DNA of 64,000 nt from Cellulomonas sp. Root485 (GTDB lineage Bacteria; Actinomycetota; Actinomycetes; Actinomycetales; Cellulomonadaceae): positions 361,789-425,788 of the forward strand of contig NZ_LMFC01000001.1 of the NCBI RefSeq assembly GCF_001426705.1. The letters are read 5' to 3'. Under the pieces are notes generated by a model. It worked only from the letters and a program-made list of their open reading frames with translations. It was not told the DNA's origin and made no database searches. A program made the translations under genes and the position numbers. This document shows, in pieces, positions 53,957-63,970 of this stretch; the stretch's first letter is position 1, and every line of letters starts with the position of its first letter.

Positions 53957-55548
53957 TGGCAGGCACCGTCGTCATCGGGTGCGCGGACCAGTCGCTCGCC
54001 TACGAGCTGCGTTCCCAGCTGGCCGAGGCCGCCGACGTCGAGGTCGTGGGGGTCGCCGAGACGACGACCGAGATGGCGGACCTCGTGCTGCAGCGCGAGC
54101 CGAACCTGGTGCTCGTCCACGACCTGCTCGGGCCTGAGCCCGTGCACCAGGTCATCCGGGACCTCGGGCTGCGCAGGCCCGCGAGCGTGGCGATCGTCGT
54201 GACGAGCGACGGCGACCCCGAGTCGCTGGCCTCCGCGATGGATGCCGGCGCCCGTGGCGTGCTCTCCTACCCTCTGTCGTTCGCCGACGTGCAGCAGCGC
54301 GTCAACACCGCGCTCGACTGGTCGCGGCACATGGAGAGCCTGCTGGTCAGCGCGTCCAGCGACGGCGGGAGCGCCCGGGGCCGCGCGACCGTCGTGGCGG
54401 TGACCGGCACCAAGGGCGGGGTGGGCACGACGACGCTGGTCACCCACCTCGCGTGGGACGTCCGCCGCGAGCTGCCCGAGCACAAGGTGCTCGTCGTCGA
54501 CCTCGACCTGGAGAAGGGCGACGTCTCCAGCCTCATCGAGGCGCGTGCGCGCACCTCGGTCGCGGACCTGGCGAAGGTGGCGCAGGACCTCTCGGTCCGC
54601 ACCGTCGCCGACGCCGTCTTCGAGCACGAGTCCGGCATCCACCTGCTCCTGCCGCCCGACGACGTCCGCGACGTCGAGTGGGTCACCCCGGCCGCGATCC
54701 GTCAGATCGTCGGGCTGCTGCGCCAGCAGTACGACCTGGTGCTGATCGACGTCGGCGCGCACGTGACCCCGGTGCAGGCGGCGGTCGTGGAGATCGCCGA
54801 CGAGGTGGTCTCGGTGGTCACGCCGGACCTCGTGAGCATCCGCGCCCTGCGCCGCACCCTGGGCTGGTGGGAGTCGCTGCAGGTGCGCAAGCCCGAGGCC
54901 GTGCACGTCCTGATCAACAAGGCGTCCCGGACCGACGAGGTGCAGCCGGAGACGGTCAAGCGCCTGTCGCCCGGCCCCGTGCTCGCCACCGTGCTGCCGG
55001 ACATGGGCCACAAGCTCGAGACCGCGATGAACTCGCGCGCCCCCGAGCTGGTCACCGACCCGGCGTGGTGGCGCGCGCTGCGCGCGTTCGGCCGCGAGGT
55101 CGGCGTGGTGCGCAGGCCCTCGGCGGCGGGCGACCCGGCGTCGGCGGCCCCCGCCCCGCGACCGCGGCGCTCGGGCGGGCGACGGGAGCGGGCGGCGGCC
55201 GACGAGTCCGGTTCGGTGGCGATCGAGCTGGTCGCGCTGCTCCCGGCGATCGTGCTCGTCTGCGCGGTGCTGTGGCAGCTGGGCCTGACCGGCCTCACCT
55301 ACGTGTGGACCGGCTACGGTGCTGCGGCGGCGGCACGGTCCGTCGCGCTGGGGGCCAGCCCGGCGGACGTGCGGGCGGCGACGCTCGACGCGTTCCCGGC
55401 GGGGATGCGGTCCACGGTCGACGTGGACGTCGCGACGCCGCGGCCGTCGTCGGTCGACGTCAGCGTGCGCATCCCCGTGGTGATGCCCGGTGTGCTCAAC
55501 ACCCCGTGGACCGCGACGATCAGCAGAGATGTGGTGAGGGAGCCGTGA
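53956..55548 (+). CDS. TadZ/CpaE ATPase fused to a TadE-like pseudopilin
   Basis: One 530-codon frame. Residues 1-125 are receiver-like (GCADQSLAYELRSQL, with VLVHDLLG at the Asp position); residues 145-385 are a MinD/ParA-type ATPase with atypical Walker A TKGGVGTTTL (the second Lys replaced by Thr, common in CpaE) as in TadZ localisation factors. Residues 412-530 are a TadE: prepilin motif ESG|SVAIE (Gly419 at -1, Glu424 at +5), then a hydrophobic helix 421-445. A prepilin peptidase cut after Gly419 would separate the two parts. GTGs at codons 384-385 (55105, 55108), with GAGG nearby, could start TadE separately, so fusion is probable but not certain. Confidence 0.85.
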   Translation: MAGTVVIGCADQSLAYELRSQLAEAADVEVVGVAETTTEMADLVLQREPNLVLVHDLLGPEPVHQVIRDLGLRRPASVAIVVTSDGDPESLASAMDAGARGVLSYPLSFADVQQRVNTALDWSRHMESLLVSASSDGGSARGRATVVAVTGTKGGVGTTTLVTHLAWDVRRELPEHKVLVVDLDLEKGDVSSLIEARARTSVADLAKVAQDLSVRTVADAVFEHESGIHLLLPPDDVRDVEWVTPAAIRQIVGLLRQQYDLVLIDVGAHVTPVQAAVVEIADEVVSVVTPDLVSIRALRRTLGWWESLQVRKPEAVHVLINKASRTDEVQPETVKRLSPGPVLATVLPDMGHKLETAMNSRAPELVTDPAWWRALRAFGREVGVVRRPSAAGDPASAAPAPRPRRSGGRRERAAADESGSVAIELVALLPAIVLVCAVLWQLGLTGLTYVWTGYGAAAAARSVALGASPADVRAATLDAFPAGMRSTVDVDVATPRPSSVDVSVRIPVVMPGVLNTPWTATISRDVVREP

Positions 55549-55906
55549 TCGCACGAGCACGAGCACGAGCACAGCGGCGTCCGGAGGGTGAGCGCGGGTC
55601 GTCGGCGATCGAGGTGCTCGGCATCATGCCGGTCGTCGTCATCGTCATCCTCGCGCTCCTGCAGGTCGCTGCCGCGGCCGTCACCACGCTCGCCGCCAAC
55701 CAGGCGGTCCGCGACGGTGCCCGGGCGATGAGCCTGGGCCGCTCGGTCCCGGCGGCGGTCGAGGCCTCGCTCCCCGGCGGCATGCACGCGGACCAGATCA
55801 CGTACCCGGCCAACGGCGTGCGGATCGAGGTCCCGGTGCTGCGGATCGGCATCTTCCCCAGCTTCACGGTGGTCCGTGAGGCCGCCATGCCGCGGACGGC
55901 GCCCTG

Positions 55907-55907
<1 letters not shown>
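55545..55907 (+). CDS. tadE: TadE-like minor pseudopilin
   Basis: 120 aa from GTG 55545, overlapping the previous stop (GTGA). The class III prepilin motif is ERG|SSAIE (Gly18 at -1, Glu23 at +5), followed by a hydrophobic segment (about 24-46). TadE and TadF are minor pilins needed for pilus priming. The first codons are a GCACGA hexamer array encoding ARARARA. It is the second TadE-like unit in a row. TGATG overlap leads to tadA. Confidence 0.88.
55551..55572 (+). repeat. GCACGA hexamer array at the tadE start
   Basis: Three tandem GCACGA plus a partial GCAC, coding for alternating Ala-Arg in the N-terminal leader. A hexamer keeps the frame, so slippage would only change the leader length. 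Confidence 0.8.
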
Positions 55908-57336
<1,429 letters not shown>

Positions 57337-57340
<4 letters not shown>

Positions 57341-58260
57341 TCATCCTCGTCATCCTGCTCGGCGTGCTCGCGGCGGCGATCTTCTTCGTGCTCGGCGTCG
57401 GCAACCTCGGTGGCGCGATGGCGCGGCGCCGGTCGCTGGTGGCCGGGGTCGTCTCGGACGACCTGGGGTCGCAGACGCGCTTCGAGCAGTGGGACCGGGC
57501 GTTCCGCCGCACCGGACCGGGGCGGTGGGTCGAGGGCCAGCTGCTCCTGGCGGGCGAGGAGAGGCGCGCGCCGCTGCTCGTCGCCGTGATCGCGGTCAGC
57601 GTTGGCGTCGCCATCGGCTGGGTGCTCGCCGTGGGCCTGGCACCGATCTTCGGGCTGCTCGGCATCGCCGCGGTCGTGGTCGGCGTCCGGGCCTACCTCG
57701 CCCGTGCGAAGGACCGGCGCAACGAGCAGTTCATCGCCCAGATGCCCGAGCTCGCGCGGGTGCTGTCCAACGCGACGAGCGCGGGGCTGTCGATCGCCTC
57801 GGCCGTCAGCATCGCCGCCAGCGAGCTGTCCGAGCCCGCCGGCCCCGAGCTCGCGCGGGTTGCGTCGCGCATGCGTTTCGGCGACAGCCTGGACACGGCC
57901 ATGCAAGGCCTCGAGGCCCGACTTCCGTCGCGTGAGGTCACCGTCCTCATCTCGACCCTGCTGGTCAGCGCCCGCAGCGGTGGGTCGCTGGTCAGCGCCC
58001 TGCGGGACATCGCCGACACGCTCGAGGCCCGTCGCGAGACCCGCCGCGAGGTGCGCACCACGCTCGCGCAGTCCACGTCCACCGGCTACCTCGTCATCGG
58101 GATGGGCTTCGCGCTGCTGTTCGTGCTGAACCTCATCCAGCCGGGCACGGTGCAGGCGATGACCGAGTCGTGGATCGGTCGGGCTGCCCTGCTCGTCGGG
58201 TCGTCGCTGTTCGTCGGCGGCTTCCTGCTCATCCGCCGGATGACGAGGTACGACGGATGA
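57337..58260 (+). CDS. tadB: Tad pilus platform protein TadB
   Basis: 307 aa from GTG 57337. Hydrophobic N-terminal helix, then two more helices near 80-115, the T2SSF domain with FIAQMPELARVLSNATSAGLSIASAVS, a cytoplasmic pair of helices and terminal helices near 265 and 290. TadB forms the inner-membrane platform with TadC on which TadA acts. The gene overlaps both neighbours by 4 bp. Confidence 0.92.
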
Positions 58261-59159
58261 GCGCCTGGCTGGGACTGCTCGTGGGGCTCGCTGCGGCCGG
58301 GGCCGCCGTGCTGTTCATGGTCGGCTACCGCCAGATGCGGTCGGACGCCATGGACACCCTGGCGGTCGACGACCTGAACCTCCTGCGAGGGCAGCAGCGC
58401 CGACGTGCCGAGGGCGAGCTCCCGCTGAGCAAGCTCGCGCGGAGCCAGGTGCCCCGGCTGCGCCGGCTCCTGGGGCCGGCACGCCTGGCCCGGTTGCAGC
58501 GCATGATCGACGAGGCGGGGCGGCCCGACGGGCTCACCGTGGATGGCTACCTCACCCGGACCGCCTGGTGGGCCCTGCTCACCCTGCCGCTGTTCCTGAT
58601 GCTGCTGCTGCTCGGCAACCTGCTGCTCGCCGCGCTGGCCCTGGTCGTCCCCGTGCTCCTGCCGCTCGCCGCGGTCTCGGGTGCTCAGCGTCGGCGGCGC
58701 GAGCAGATCGACCGCGACCTGCCCGACTTCCTCGACGTCCTGGCGGTCACGGTCATGGCCGGCGTGAACTTCCGCGCCGCCCTCGCCCGGGTCGCGGAGC
58801 GGTTCGAGGGTCCGCTCGGCGAGGAGATCACGCTGACCCTGCACCAGATCGCCAACGGCGCGTCGGTGCGGCAGGCGTTCCAGGACCTGCGGCGGCGCAG
58901 CTCGTCGGAGGCCGTGGCGCAGTTCGTCTCCGCGCTCCTGCAGTCCCAGGAGCTGGGTGCGCCGCTCGCCGAGTCGCTCAAGCAGATCGCCGAGGACATG
59001 CGCCGTGAGAGCGGGCAGAGGCAGCGACGGGCCGCAGCGAGGACCGCTCCACGGGTGACGCTGGTGACCTCCCTGGTGCTGGTCCCGGGGGCCCTGATCT
59101 TCATCGTCGTCGGCCTGTTCCTCGGTGCCGACGTCGACGTCGCGTCGTTGCTGGGATGA
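58257..59159 (+). CDS. tadC: Tad pilus platform protein TadC
   Basis: 300 aa. Membrane helices near 2-22, 100-140 and 270-295 flank a T2SSF domain (LPDFLDVLAVTVMAGVNFRAALARVAERFEGPLGEEI). It pairs with TadB. The stop overlaps the histidine kinase start by 4 bp, so the pilus platform and the two-component system are translated together. Confidence 0.92.
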   Translation: MSAWLGLLVGLAAAGAAVLFMVGYRQMRSDAMDTLAVDDLNLLRGQQRRRAEGELPLSKLARSQVPRLRRLLGPARLARLQRMIDEAGRPDGLTVDGYLTRTAWWALLTLPLFLMLLLLGNLLLAALALVVPVLLPLAAVSGAQRRRREQIDRDLPDFLDVLAVTVMAGVNFRAALARVAERFEGPLGEEITLTLHQIANGASVRQAFQDLRRRSSSEAVAQFVSALLQSQELGAPLAESLKQIAEDMRRESGQRQRRAAARTAPRVTLVTSLVLVPGALIFIVVGLFLGADVDVASLLG

Positions 59160-60325
59160 GCGGCACCGTGCAGCGCGACTTCACGCAGCGCATCGTCGCC
59201 GTCGCGCTCCTGGTGCGCCTGCTGGCGATCACGGTGGCGCTCTTCGGCATGATCGGCGAGCCCATCACGGGCACGATGCTGGCCGCCGTCCTGGTGCTGT
59301 CGGCGACCAGCTTCTCGTTCCTCATGTACCCGAGCGTCGCGAACTTCGTCGTGCACCACCCGCTCGCGGTCGTGGCCGACCTGCTGCTCACCCTCGTCGT
59401 GCTGGCTGCACTGGGGGTCGAGAGCCCGCTGGTCCTGGCCACGTTCTCGACCGCGCTGATCATGGGGATCCTCTTCGATCGTCGGATCGCGATCCTCGGT
59501 GCGACGGCGCTGGTCTCCGGGTTCCTGCTCGTCGACCAGCTCCAGGCGTCGCCGACGAACGGCTTCATGATCAACCTCGGCATCCCGGCGATGTATGTCG
59601 CGCTGGTGGCCATCGGCTCGGTCGTACGCCACGCCCACGAGCGTGAGGTGGCGGCGGCCAAGGAGCTGGTCGACGCGCATCGGGCCCTGGCGTCCGCCGA
59701 CGAGCGGGCGCGCCTGGCGCGGGAGATGCACGACTCGCTGGGCAAGACGCTGCACGGCATCGCCCTGGCCGCCGAGGCGCTGCCCGTCTGGGTCGAGCGC
59801 GACCCGCCGACGGCGGTGCGGTACGCGCACGGGTTGGCGGACGCCGCCAACCAGGCCGCGGCCGAGGCTCGCTCGCTCCTGGTCCGGTTGCGCGCGGACG
59901 AGCCGGACCGACCGCTGGCGCAGGTGCTGGCCGAGCAGTGCCGGACGTGGGCGGCGGAGACGGGCATCGAGTGCGTCTTCGAGACGCACGGCGCGGTCGA
60001 CCTGTCGACCGACGCCCGCTACGAGGCGCTGGCGATCGTCTCCGAGGCCCTGGAGAACGTGCAGCGCCACGCGGACGCCGACCGCGTGAGCGTGTCGCTG
60101 GCCGGCGCTGCCGGTGGCACGGTCCGGGTCGAGGTCGTCGACGACGGGCGCGGGTTCGTCGTGCCCAGCGGCGGTGTCAGCCCGCCGAACCACTTCGGCC
60201 TGACCGGCATGCACGAGCGCGCGGCGCACGCGGGGGCGGACCTCACGGTGACGTCCCGCCCCGGTGCGGGCACCCGCGTGGTCCTCGATCTCGATCCGAC
60301 GAAGGAGTCCTCAGGTGTCCGGTGA
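59156..60325 (+). CDS. HPK7 (DesK-type) sensor histidine kinase of the tad operon
   Basis: 389 aa. Five or six hydrophobic segments at about 15-155 form a membrane sensor without a large outside domain. The HisKA_3 phosphoacceptor is LAREMHDSLGKTLHGIAL (His about residue 194), and the HATPase has ENVQRHADADRV and DDGRGF. Its partner is the response regulator just behind. Located in the tad transcript, it is a candidate sensor of surface contact, membrane state or pilus assembly; this is inference. Confidence 0.9.
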   Translation: MSGTVQRDFTQRIVAVALLVRLLAITVALFGMIGEPITGTMLAAVLVLSATSFSFLMYPSVANFVVHHPLAVVADLLLTLVVLAALGVESPLVLATFSTALIMGILFDRRIAILGATALVSGFLLVDQLQASPTNGFMINLGIPAMYVALVAIGSVVRHAHEREVAAAKELVDAHRALASADERARLAREMHDSLGKTLHGIALAAEALPVWVERDPPTAVRYAHGLADAANQAAAEARSLLVRLRADEPDRPLAQVLAEQCRTWAAETGIECVFETHGAVDLSTDARYEALAIVSEALENVQRHADADRVSVSLAGAAGGTVRVEVVDDGRGFVVPSGGVSPPNHFGLTGMHERAAHAGADLTVTSRPGAGTRVVLDLDPTKESSGVR

Positions 60326-61001
60326 CGGCTCGACGATCGCGGGGGTGGCGTCCGACCACCCCGCACTGACGCAGGTCACCGTGGTGATCGTGGACGACAA
60401 CGCGGTGATCCGGATGGGGCTGCGCAGCCTCGTCGAGGCGTCGGACCGCATCCGGGTGGTGGGCGAGGCGGGTGACGGCGAGGAGGCGGTGCGCGTGGTG
60501 CGTGCCGTGCAGCCCGACGTGGTCCTCCTCGACGTGCGGATGCCGCGGCGCGACGGTGTGCAGGTGGCGGCCGAGGTCCGGCAGTGGTGCAAGATCCTCA
60601 TGCTCACCTACTCCGACGCTCCCGAGATCGTCCGTGCCGCCGTGGACGCCGGAGCGAGCGGGTACCTGGTGCACGGTCAGTTCGCCTCGCACGAGCTCGA
60701 GCGCTCGATCCTCGCCGTCGCCGAGGGCTCGTTCCTGCTCTCGCCGGCGGCGGCGCAGGCGCTGCGGGAGACGTGGGTCGTCCCGGCGGAGCCCGCGGCC
60801 CCGGCGCGTCCCGACGTGGGTCTCTCCGAGCGCCAGCGTGAGGTCATGGAGCTCATCGCCGCCGGTCGCACCAACAGCGAGATCGCGGCGACGTGCTACC
60901 TGTCGGAGAAGACGGTCAAGAACCACGTCAACCACATCTTCGCCCGGCTGGGTGTCCGGACCCGCGCCGAGGCGGTCTCGGTGTGGCTCGGCGGGGTCTG
61001 A
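60315..61001 (+). CDS. NarL-type response regulator of the tad operon
   Basis: 228 aa from GTG 60315, with GGAG at -10. An unstructured 20-residue start precedes the receiver (about 20-135; phosphoacceptor Asp in VVLLDVRMPRRDG) and a LuxR/NarL helix-turn-helix (about 165-225; LSERQREVMELIAAGRTNSEIAATCYLSEKTVKNHVNHIF). It overlaps the kinase gene by 11 bp. A likely target is the Flp pilin promoter downstream. The stop is followed by the 172-bp flp upstream region. Confidence 0.92.
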   Translation: MSGDGSTIAGVASDHPALTQVTVVIVDDNAVIRMGLRSLVEASDRIRVVGEAGDGEEAVRVVRAVQPDVVLLDVRMPRRDGVQVAAEVRQWCKILMLTYSDAPEIVRAAVDAGASGYLVHGQFASHELERSILAVAEGSFLLSPAAAQALRETWVVPAEPAAPARPDVGLSERQREVMELIAAGRTNSEIAATCYLSEKTVKNHVNHIFARLGVRTRAEAVSVWLGGV

Positions 61002-61026
61002 CGCCCCAGGTCCGGTCGGTCACAGA

Positions 61027-61053
61027 TGGGCCCGAGGTTGGGCCCACGGACCC
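61027..61053. promoter_or_regulatory. Dyad TGGGCCC-N6-GGGCCCA in the flp upstream region
   Basis: Arms 61027-61033 and 61040-61046. The right arm extends to TGGGCCCACGGACCC (61039-61053), whose exact reverse complement occurs at 63953-63967 around a palindrome. A candidate regulator site for the nearby response regulator. No clear -35/-10 pair was identified here. Confidence 0.5.
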
Positions 61054-61173
61054 GCCGGGGACGTCCGGAGCGTCCGTAATGTTTCCGGTGTCAGCAAGGG
61101 GCTCGGGAGACCGGGACCGCAGAGAGAGCATCCGACCGGTGTCCCCGGGCGGCACACGTGGAGGAGCACACTC

Positions 61174-61374
61174 ATGACCCGCATGTTCGTCAACACCAAG
61201 ATCCGCATCGAGAAGGCCATCGAGGCTCGTGAGGCCGGCCAGGGCACGCTGGAGTACCTCGGCATCGTCGTCGTCGTCGTCCTCCTCGTCGGCGCGATGA
61301 TCGCGGCCTTCCAGGCGTTCAACCTCGGCACGAAGCTCACGACCGAGCTCAACAAGATCCTCCCCGGCGGCTGA
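61174..61374 (+). CDS. flp: Flp family major pilin
   Basis: 66 aa with GAGGAG before the ATG. The prepilin motif is EAG|QGTLEY (Gly22 at -1, Glu27 at +5, Tyr28), then a 20-residue hydrophobic helix LGIVVVVVLLVGAMIAAF and a short polar tail ending PGG. The mature subunit of 44 residues would polymerise into the Flp fibre. It is separated from the upstream regulator by 172 bp and followed by a terminator, which would allow much higher expression than the assembly genes. Confidence 0.95.
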   Translation: MTRMFVNTKIRIEKAIEAREAGQGTLEYLGIVVVVVLLVGAMIAAFQAFNLGTKLTTELNKILPGG

Positions 61375-61394
61375 TCCGGACGGACGCGACGCGA

Positions 61395-61424
61395 CGGCTC
61401 CACGCTCCTGGCGTGGGGCCGTTT
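61395..61424 (+). terminator. Terminator after flp
   Basis: 11-bp stem with one G-U pair (61395-61405 with 61411-61421) and 5-nt loop, followed by TTT. Confidence 0.75.
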
Positions 61425-61507
61425 CGCCGCGTCGCGGACGGCGCGAGGTCGGTCCGGGCGGGTGCCGACCTCTACGCTGGCACGACCACGACGAGGAAGA
61501 GGGACAC

Positions 61508-62569
61508 GTGAGACGCGCTCCAGTGATTGTGCTAGCAGCCATCGCGCTCGTGCTGACGACCGCCTCCGCAGACGCGGGAGACGGCGGACGTGTACCGACG
61601 GGCACGGTGGAGGTCGACGGTCAGGACGTCCCGGTGCTGGGCAGCTACGCGTTCCACTACGCGAACGGCGACACGGAGCCCGAGGTGCGCGGTCTCATCC
61701 ACGGCGTGCGTCGCGTCGAGGGCGGCACCGTCCTGTACTACTCGATGGGCTGGAACGGCACGGAGGACTTCGTCGCGACCTTTGCCTTCCCCCTCTCGGA
61801 GAACCCGTACCAGCGCGCGTACGCCACGGATGTCAGCCTCGTCGACACCGGCAACCTCCTCTCGTACGCGCCCCTCGCCACCGACCAGACGACGTTCACC
61901 TCGGCCACGGGCGACCTCGGCTCCGGGCCGGGCGAGCTTCGCGTCGGCTGGGCGCTGTTCCCCGAGCTCGCAGCCGACGTCACCGAGGTGCAGGTCCTGA
62001 TGCCGTTCAGCACGGCCGCCGGGACGATCCCCGTCGAGGACGGCCCCCTGGAGCCGATCGGCGACGCCCCGGCGCCCTACGTGGGCGAGGGGTGGCCCGC
62101 CCTCCCTGATGCCGCGGAGACGGCGTCGGCAGACCCCGCCCGCTTCACCTACGACCTCGTGCGACGCTCGGGCGACCTGGCCGGCACCGCCAAGGTGGAG
62201 GAGTCGATCGAGAGCGTGGCGGTCACGCTGGACGCCAACGTGCTCTTCGCGTCCGGGTCGGCCGAGCTGACGCCGGAGGCGAGCAGCGCGCTGTCGGCCG
62301 TCGCGGCAGACATCGCGGCCCGGGGGACCGGCGAGGTCGTCGTCGCGGGCCACACCGACTCCGACGGGTCGGACAGCTTCAACCAGACCTTGTCCGAGCA
62401 GCGCGCCGCCTCCGTGCTGGCGGTGCTCCAGCCCGCAGCGGGATCGAACGTCACGTTCGTCGCGGTGGGCAAGGGCGAGTCCGAGCCGGTCGCCGACAAC
62501 GCGACCGACGAGGGCAAGCAGGCCAACCGCCGTGTGACGGTCGTCTACGGCGTCGAGGGGGAGTCGTGA
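61508..62569 (+). CDS. Secreted protein with C-terminal OmpA-like domain
   Basis: 353 aa from GTG 61508, with AGGAAGAGGG upstream. Signal peptide (about 1-23, ending TTASADA). The N-terminal 200 residues are unrecognised, with beta-rich spacing (GTVLYYSMGWNGTEDFVATFAF). Residues about 215-350 are OmpA-like: LDANVLFASGSAELTPEAS, GHTDSDGSDSFNQTLSEQRAASV, and GKGESEPVADNATDEGKQANRRVTVVY. This domain binds peptidoglycan. Following the Flp gene, it is a candidate for anchoring or guiding the pilus in the wall; this is inference. Confidence 0.85.
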   Translation: MRRAPVIVLAAIALVLTTASADAGDGGRVPTGTVEVDGQDVPVLGSYAFHYANGDTEPEVRGLIHGVRRVEGGTVLYYSMGWNGTEDFVATFAFPLSENPYQRAYATDVSLVDTGNLLSYAPLATDQTTFTSATGDLGSGPGELRVGWALFPELAADVTEVQVLMPFSTAAGTIPVEDGPLEPIGDAPAPYVGEGWPALPDAAETASADPARFTYDLVRRSGDLAGTAKVEESIESVAVTLDANVLFASGSAELTPEASSALSAVAADIAARGTGEVVVAGHTDSDGSDSFNQTLSEQRAASVLAVLQPAAGSNVTFVAVGKGESEPVADNATDEGKQANRRVTVVYGVEGES

Positions 62570-63186
62570 GAAGCACAGCACGCACGTTCGCGATCGGCGC
62601 GCTGTCGCTCGCCGCGGCCGTGGTCCTGGTCGGATGCACCGGTGACGACGACCCGTCGCCCACCGGATCGAGCTCCGTGCAGCCGAGCGAGTCGTCCGCC
62701 GAGTCGATGACCCGCGCCGAGCTGGAGTCCGCCGTCTTCGACGAGGAGTCCGGCAGCAGCGAGGTCCTCGGCTCGGCGGAGGGTGCCGTGCCGGACCCGC
62801 TCGCCCCGCACCCGGCGCGGATCGACGTGAACGCCGTCATCGCGGACGAGACCAGCACGACGGTGTGGTTCACGCTGGTCAACACCGAGGACACCGATCC
62901 TCTGCTGCAGTTCTCGGCCTTCAACAAGCTGCGGCCGCTCTCCGACGACATCCGGGACATCGCCCTGGTGGACACCGTGGCCGAGCAGCGCCTCCAGCCG
63001 TACATCGGCCAGCGGGCGGGCACGGACTCGAACAGGTGCACGTGCTCGGACGCTCCTCTGGGCATGTCGTCGGTCGGCATGCTGCTCTCCGGGGTCTTCC
63101 CGCCGGTCGAGCAGTCGACCTCGACCGTCACCCTCGAGATCCCGGGCTTCGCTCCGATCGAGAACCTCCCGGTGACGCGATCGTGA
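62566..63186 (+). CDS. Putative lipoprotein of the pilus locus
   Basis: 206 aa from GTG 62566, overlapping the previous stop (GTGA). Signal peptide with lipobox VVLVGC (Cys24). An acidic, Ser-rich linker follows (about 27-75), then a beta-rich domain with PLLQFSAFNKLRPLSDDIRDIALVD and an unusual CxC pair (NRCTCSDAP). It is translationally coupled to the OmpA-domain protein and probably works with it at the outer face of the membrane. Domain unknown. Confidence 0.7.
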   Translation: MRSTARTFAIGALSLAAAVVLVGCTGDDDPSPTGSSSVQPSESSAESMTRAELESAVFDEESGSSEVLGSAEGAVPDPLAPHPARIDVNAVIADETSTTVWFTLVNTEDTDPLLQFSAFNKLRPLSDDIRDIALVDTVAEQRLQPYIGQRAGTDSNRCTCSDAPLGMSSVGMLLSGVFPPVEQSTSTVTLEIPGFAPIENLPVTRS

Positions 63187-63935
63187 GGTCCTGGCAGTCG
63201 CGGGTGCGCGCGGTGACCCGTCGCGACGACGGGCTGGCCGCCACGGCGGTCATCCTCACCGTCGTGGTGGGGGTCCTCGTGCTCCTGTTCGTCTACGTCA
63301 TCCCGCTCCTGGCCGGCACGGACAAGGCCGGACAGACGCAGACCGCGGCGGACGCGGCGGCGCTGGCGGGTGCGGTCGGGGCCAGGGACCGGGCGGTCGA
63401 CGAGATCGACGGCGCAGTCTGGGACCTGCGGATCGCCGCGCTGTTCGGGACGCGGGAGACGTGGCGGTTCCACGATGCCGCCACCGGCGGGAGCGGCTTC
63501 GCCCGAGCGCAGCAGTACGCGGTGCGCAACGACGCGTCGGTGGAGTCCTACCACCACGACGCTGCGCGTGACCAGGTCACCGTGGACGTGCGCCTCGACG
63601 CACGCGGTCCCGAGAACCGCATCGCCCGGTCCAGTGGGACCGCCCGGGTGGGCGTCGAGCTGGCCAGCTGCGAGATCGTCGCCGAGCGGGACATCGTCGG
63701 CTACACCGAGCCGCCGGAGGAGACCCCGACGCCCGAGCCGACGCCGACGCCGAGCCCGACGCCCACCCCGACTCCCACGCCGCCGTTCGTCCCCCAGCCG
63801 ATCTACGGCCCATGGGAGTACCGGATGACCTGTGACGGCGCGGACGGGTTCAGCGACTCGGACTCGGACATCGACCAGCTGGTCGACCGCGCGAAGTCCC
63901 GGCTCGGCGACCTGGAGCCCCGCCTCATCTCCTGA
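63183..63935 (+). CDS. TadG-like pilus-associated protein
   Basis: 250 aa from GTG 63183, again overlapping (GTGA). An N-terminal basic stretch (RRDDGLAATAVIL) and one hydrophobic helix (about 20-45) are followed by TQTAADAAALAGAV, typical of TadG/Flp-assembly proteins. The motif lacks the Glu of a prepilin site. A Thr-Pro repeat linker at about 180-203 (PTPTPSPTPTPTP) precedes a C-terminal Asp-rich end. It is the last complete gene in the window. Confidence 0.75.
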   Translation: MRSWQSRVRAVTRRDDGLAATAVILTVVVGVLVLLFVYVIPLLAGTDKAGQTQTAADAAALAGAVGARDRAVDEIDGAVWDLRIAALFGTRETWRFHDAATGGSGFARAQQYAVRNDASVESYHHDAARDQVTVDVRLDARGPENRIARSSGTARVGVELASCEIVAERDIVGYTEPPEETPTPEPTPTPSPTPTPTPTPPFVPQPIYGPWEYRMTCDGADGFSDSDSDIDQLVDRAKSRLGDLEPRLIS

Positions 63936-63952
63936 CACGACTCCGTCCACCT

Positions 63953-63970
63953 GGGTCCGTGGGCCCACGG
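63953..63970. promoter_or_regulatory. Palindrome CCGTGGGCCCACGG after the TadG-like gene
   Basis: 14-bp perfect palindrome at 63957-63970. GGGTCCGTGGGCCCA (63953-63967) is the exact reverse complement of the block at 61039-61053 upstream of flp. The final 65 bp of the window contain no gene. The right-hand gene, if any, is outside. Confidence 0.55.

Noticed and set aside
53956..55548. TadZ inactive because its Walker A lacks the second Lys
   Set aside because: KGGVGTTT-like Walker A sequences are usual in the CpaE/TadZ family, so the deviation is not a sign of decay.
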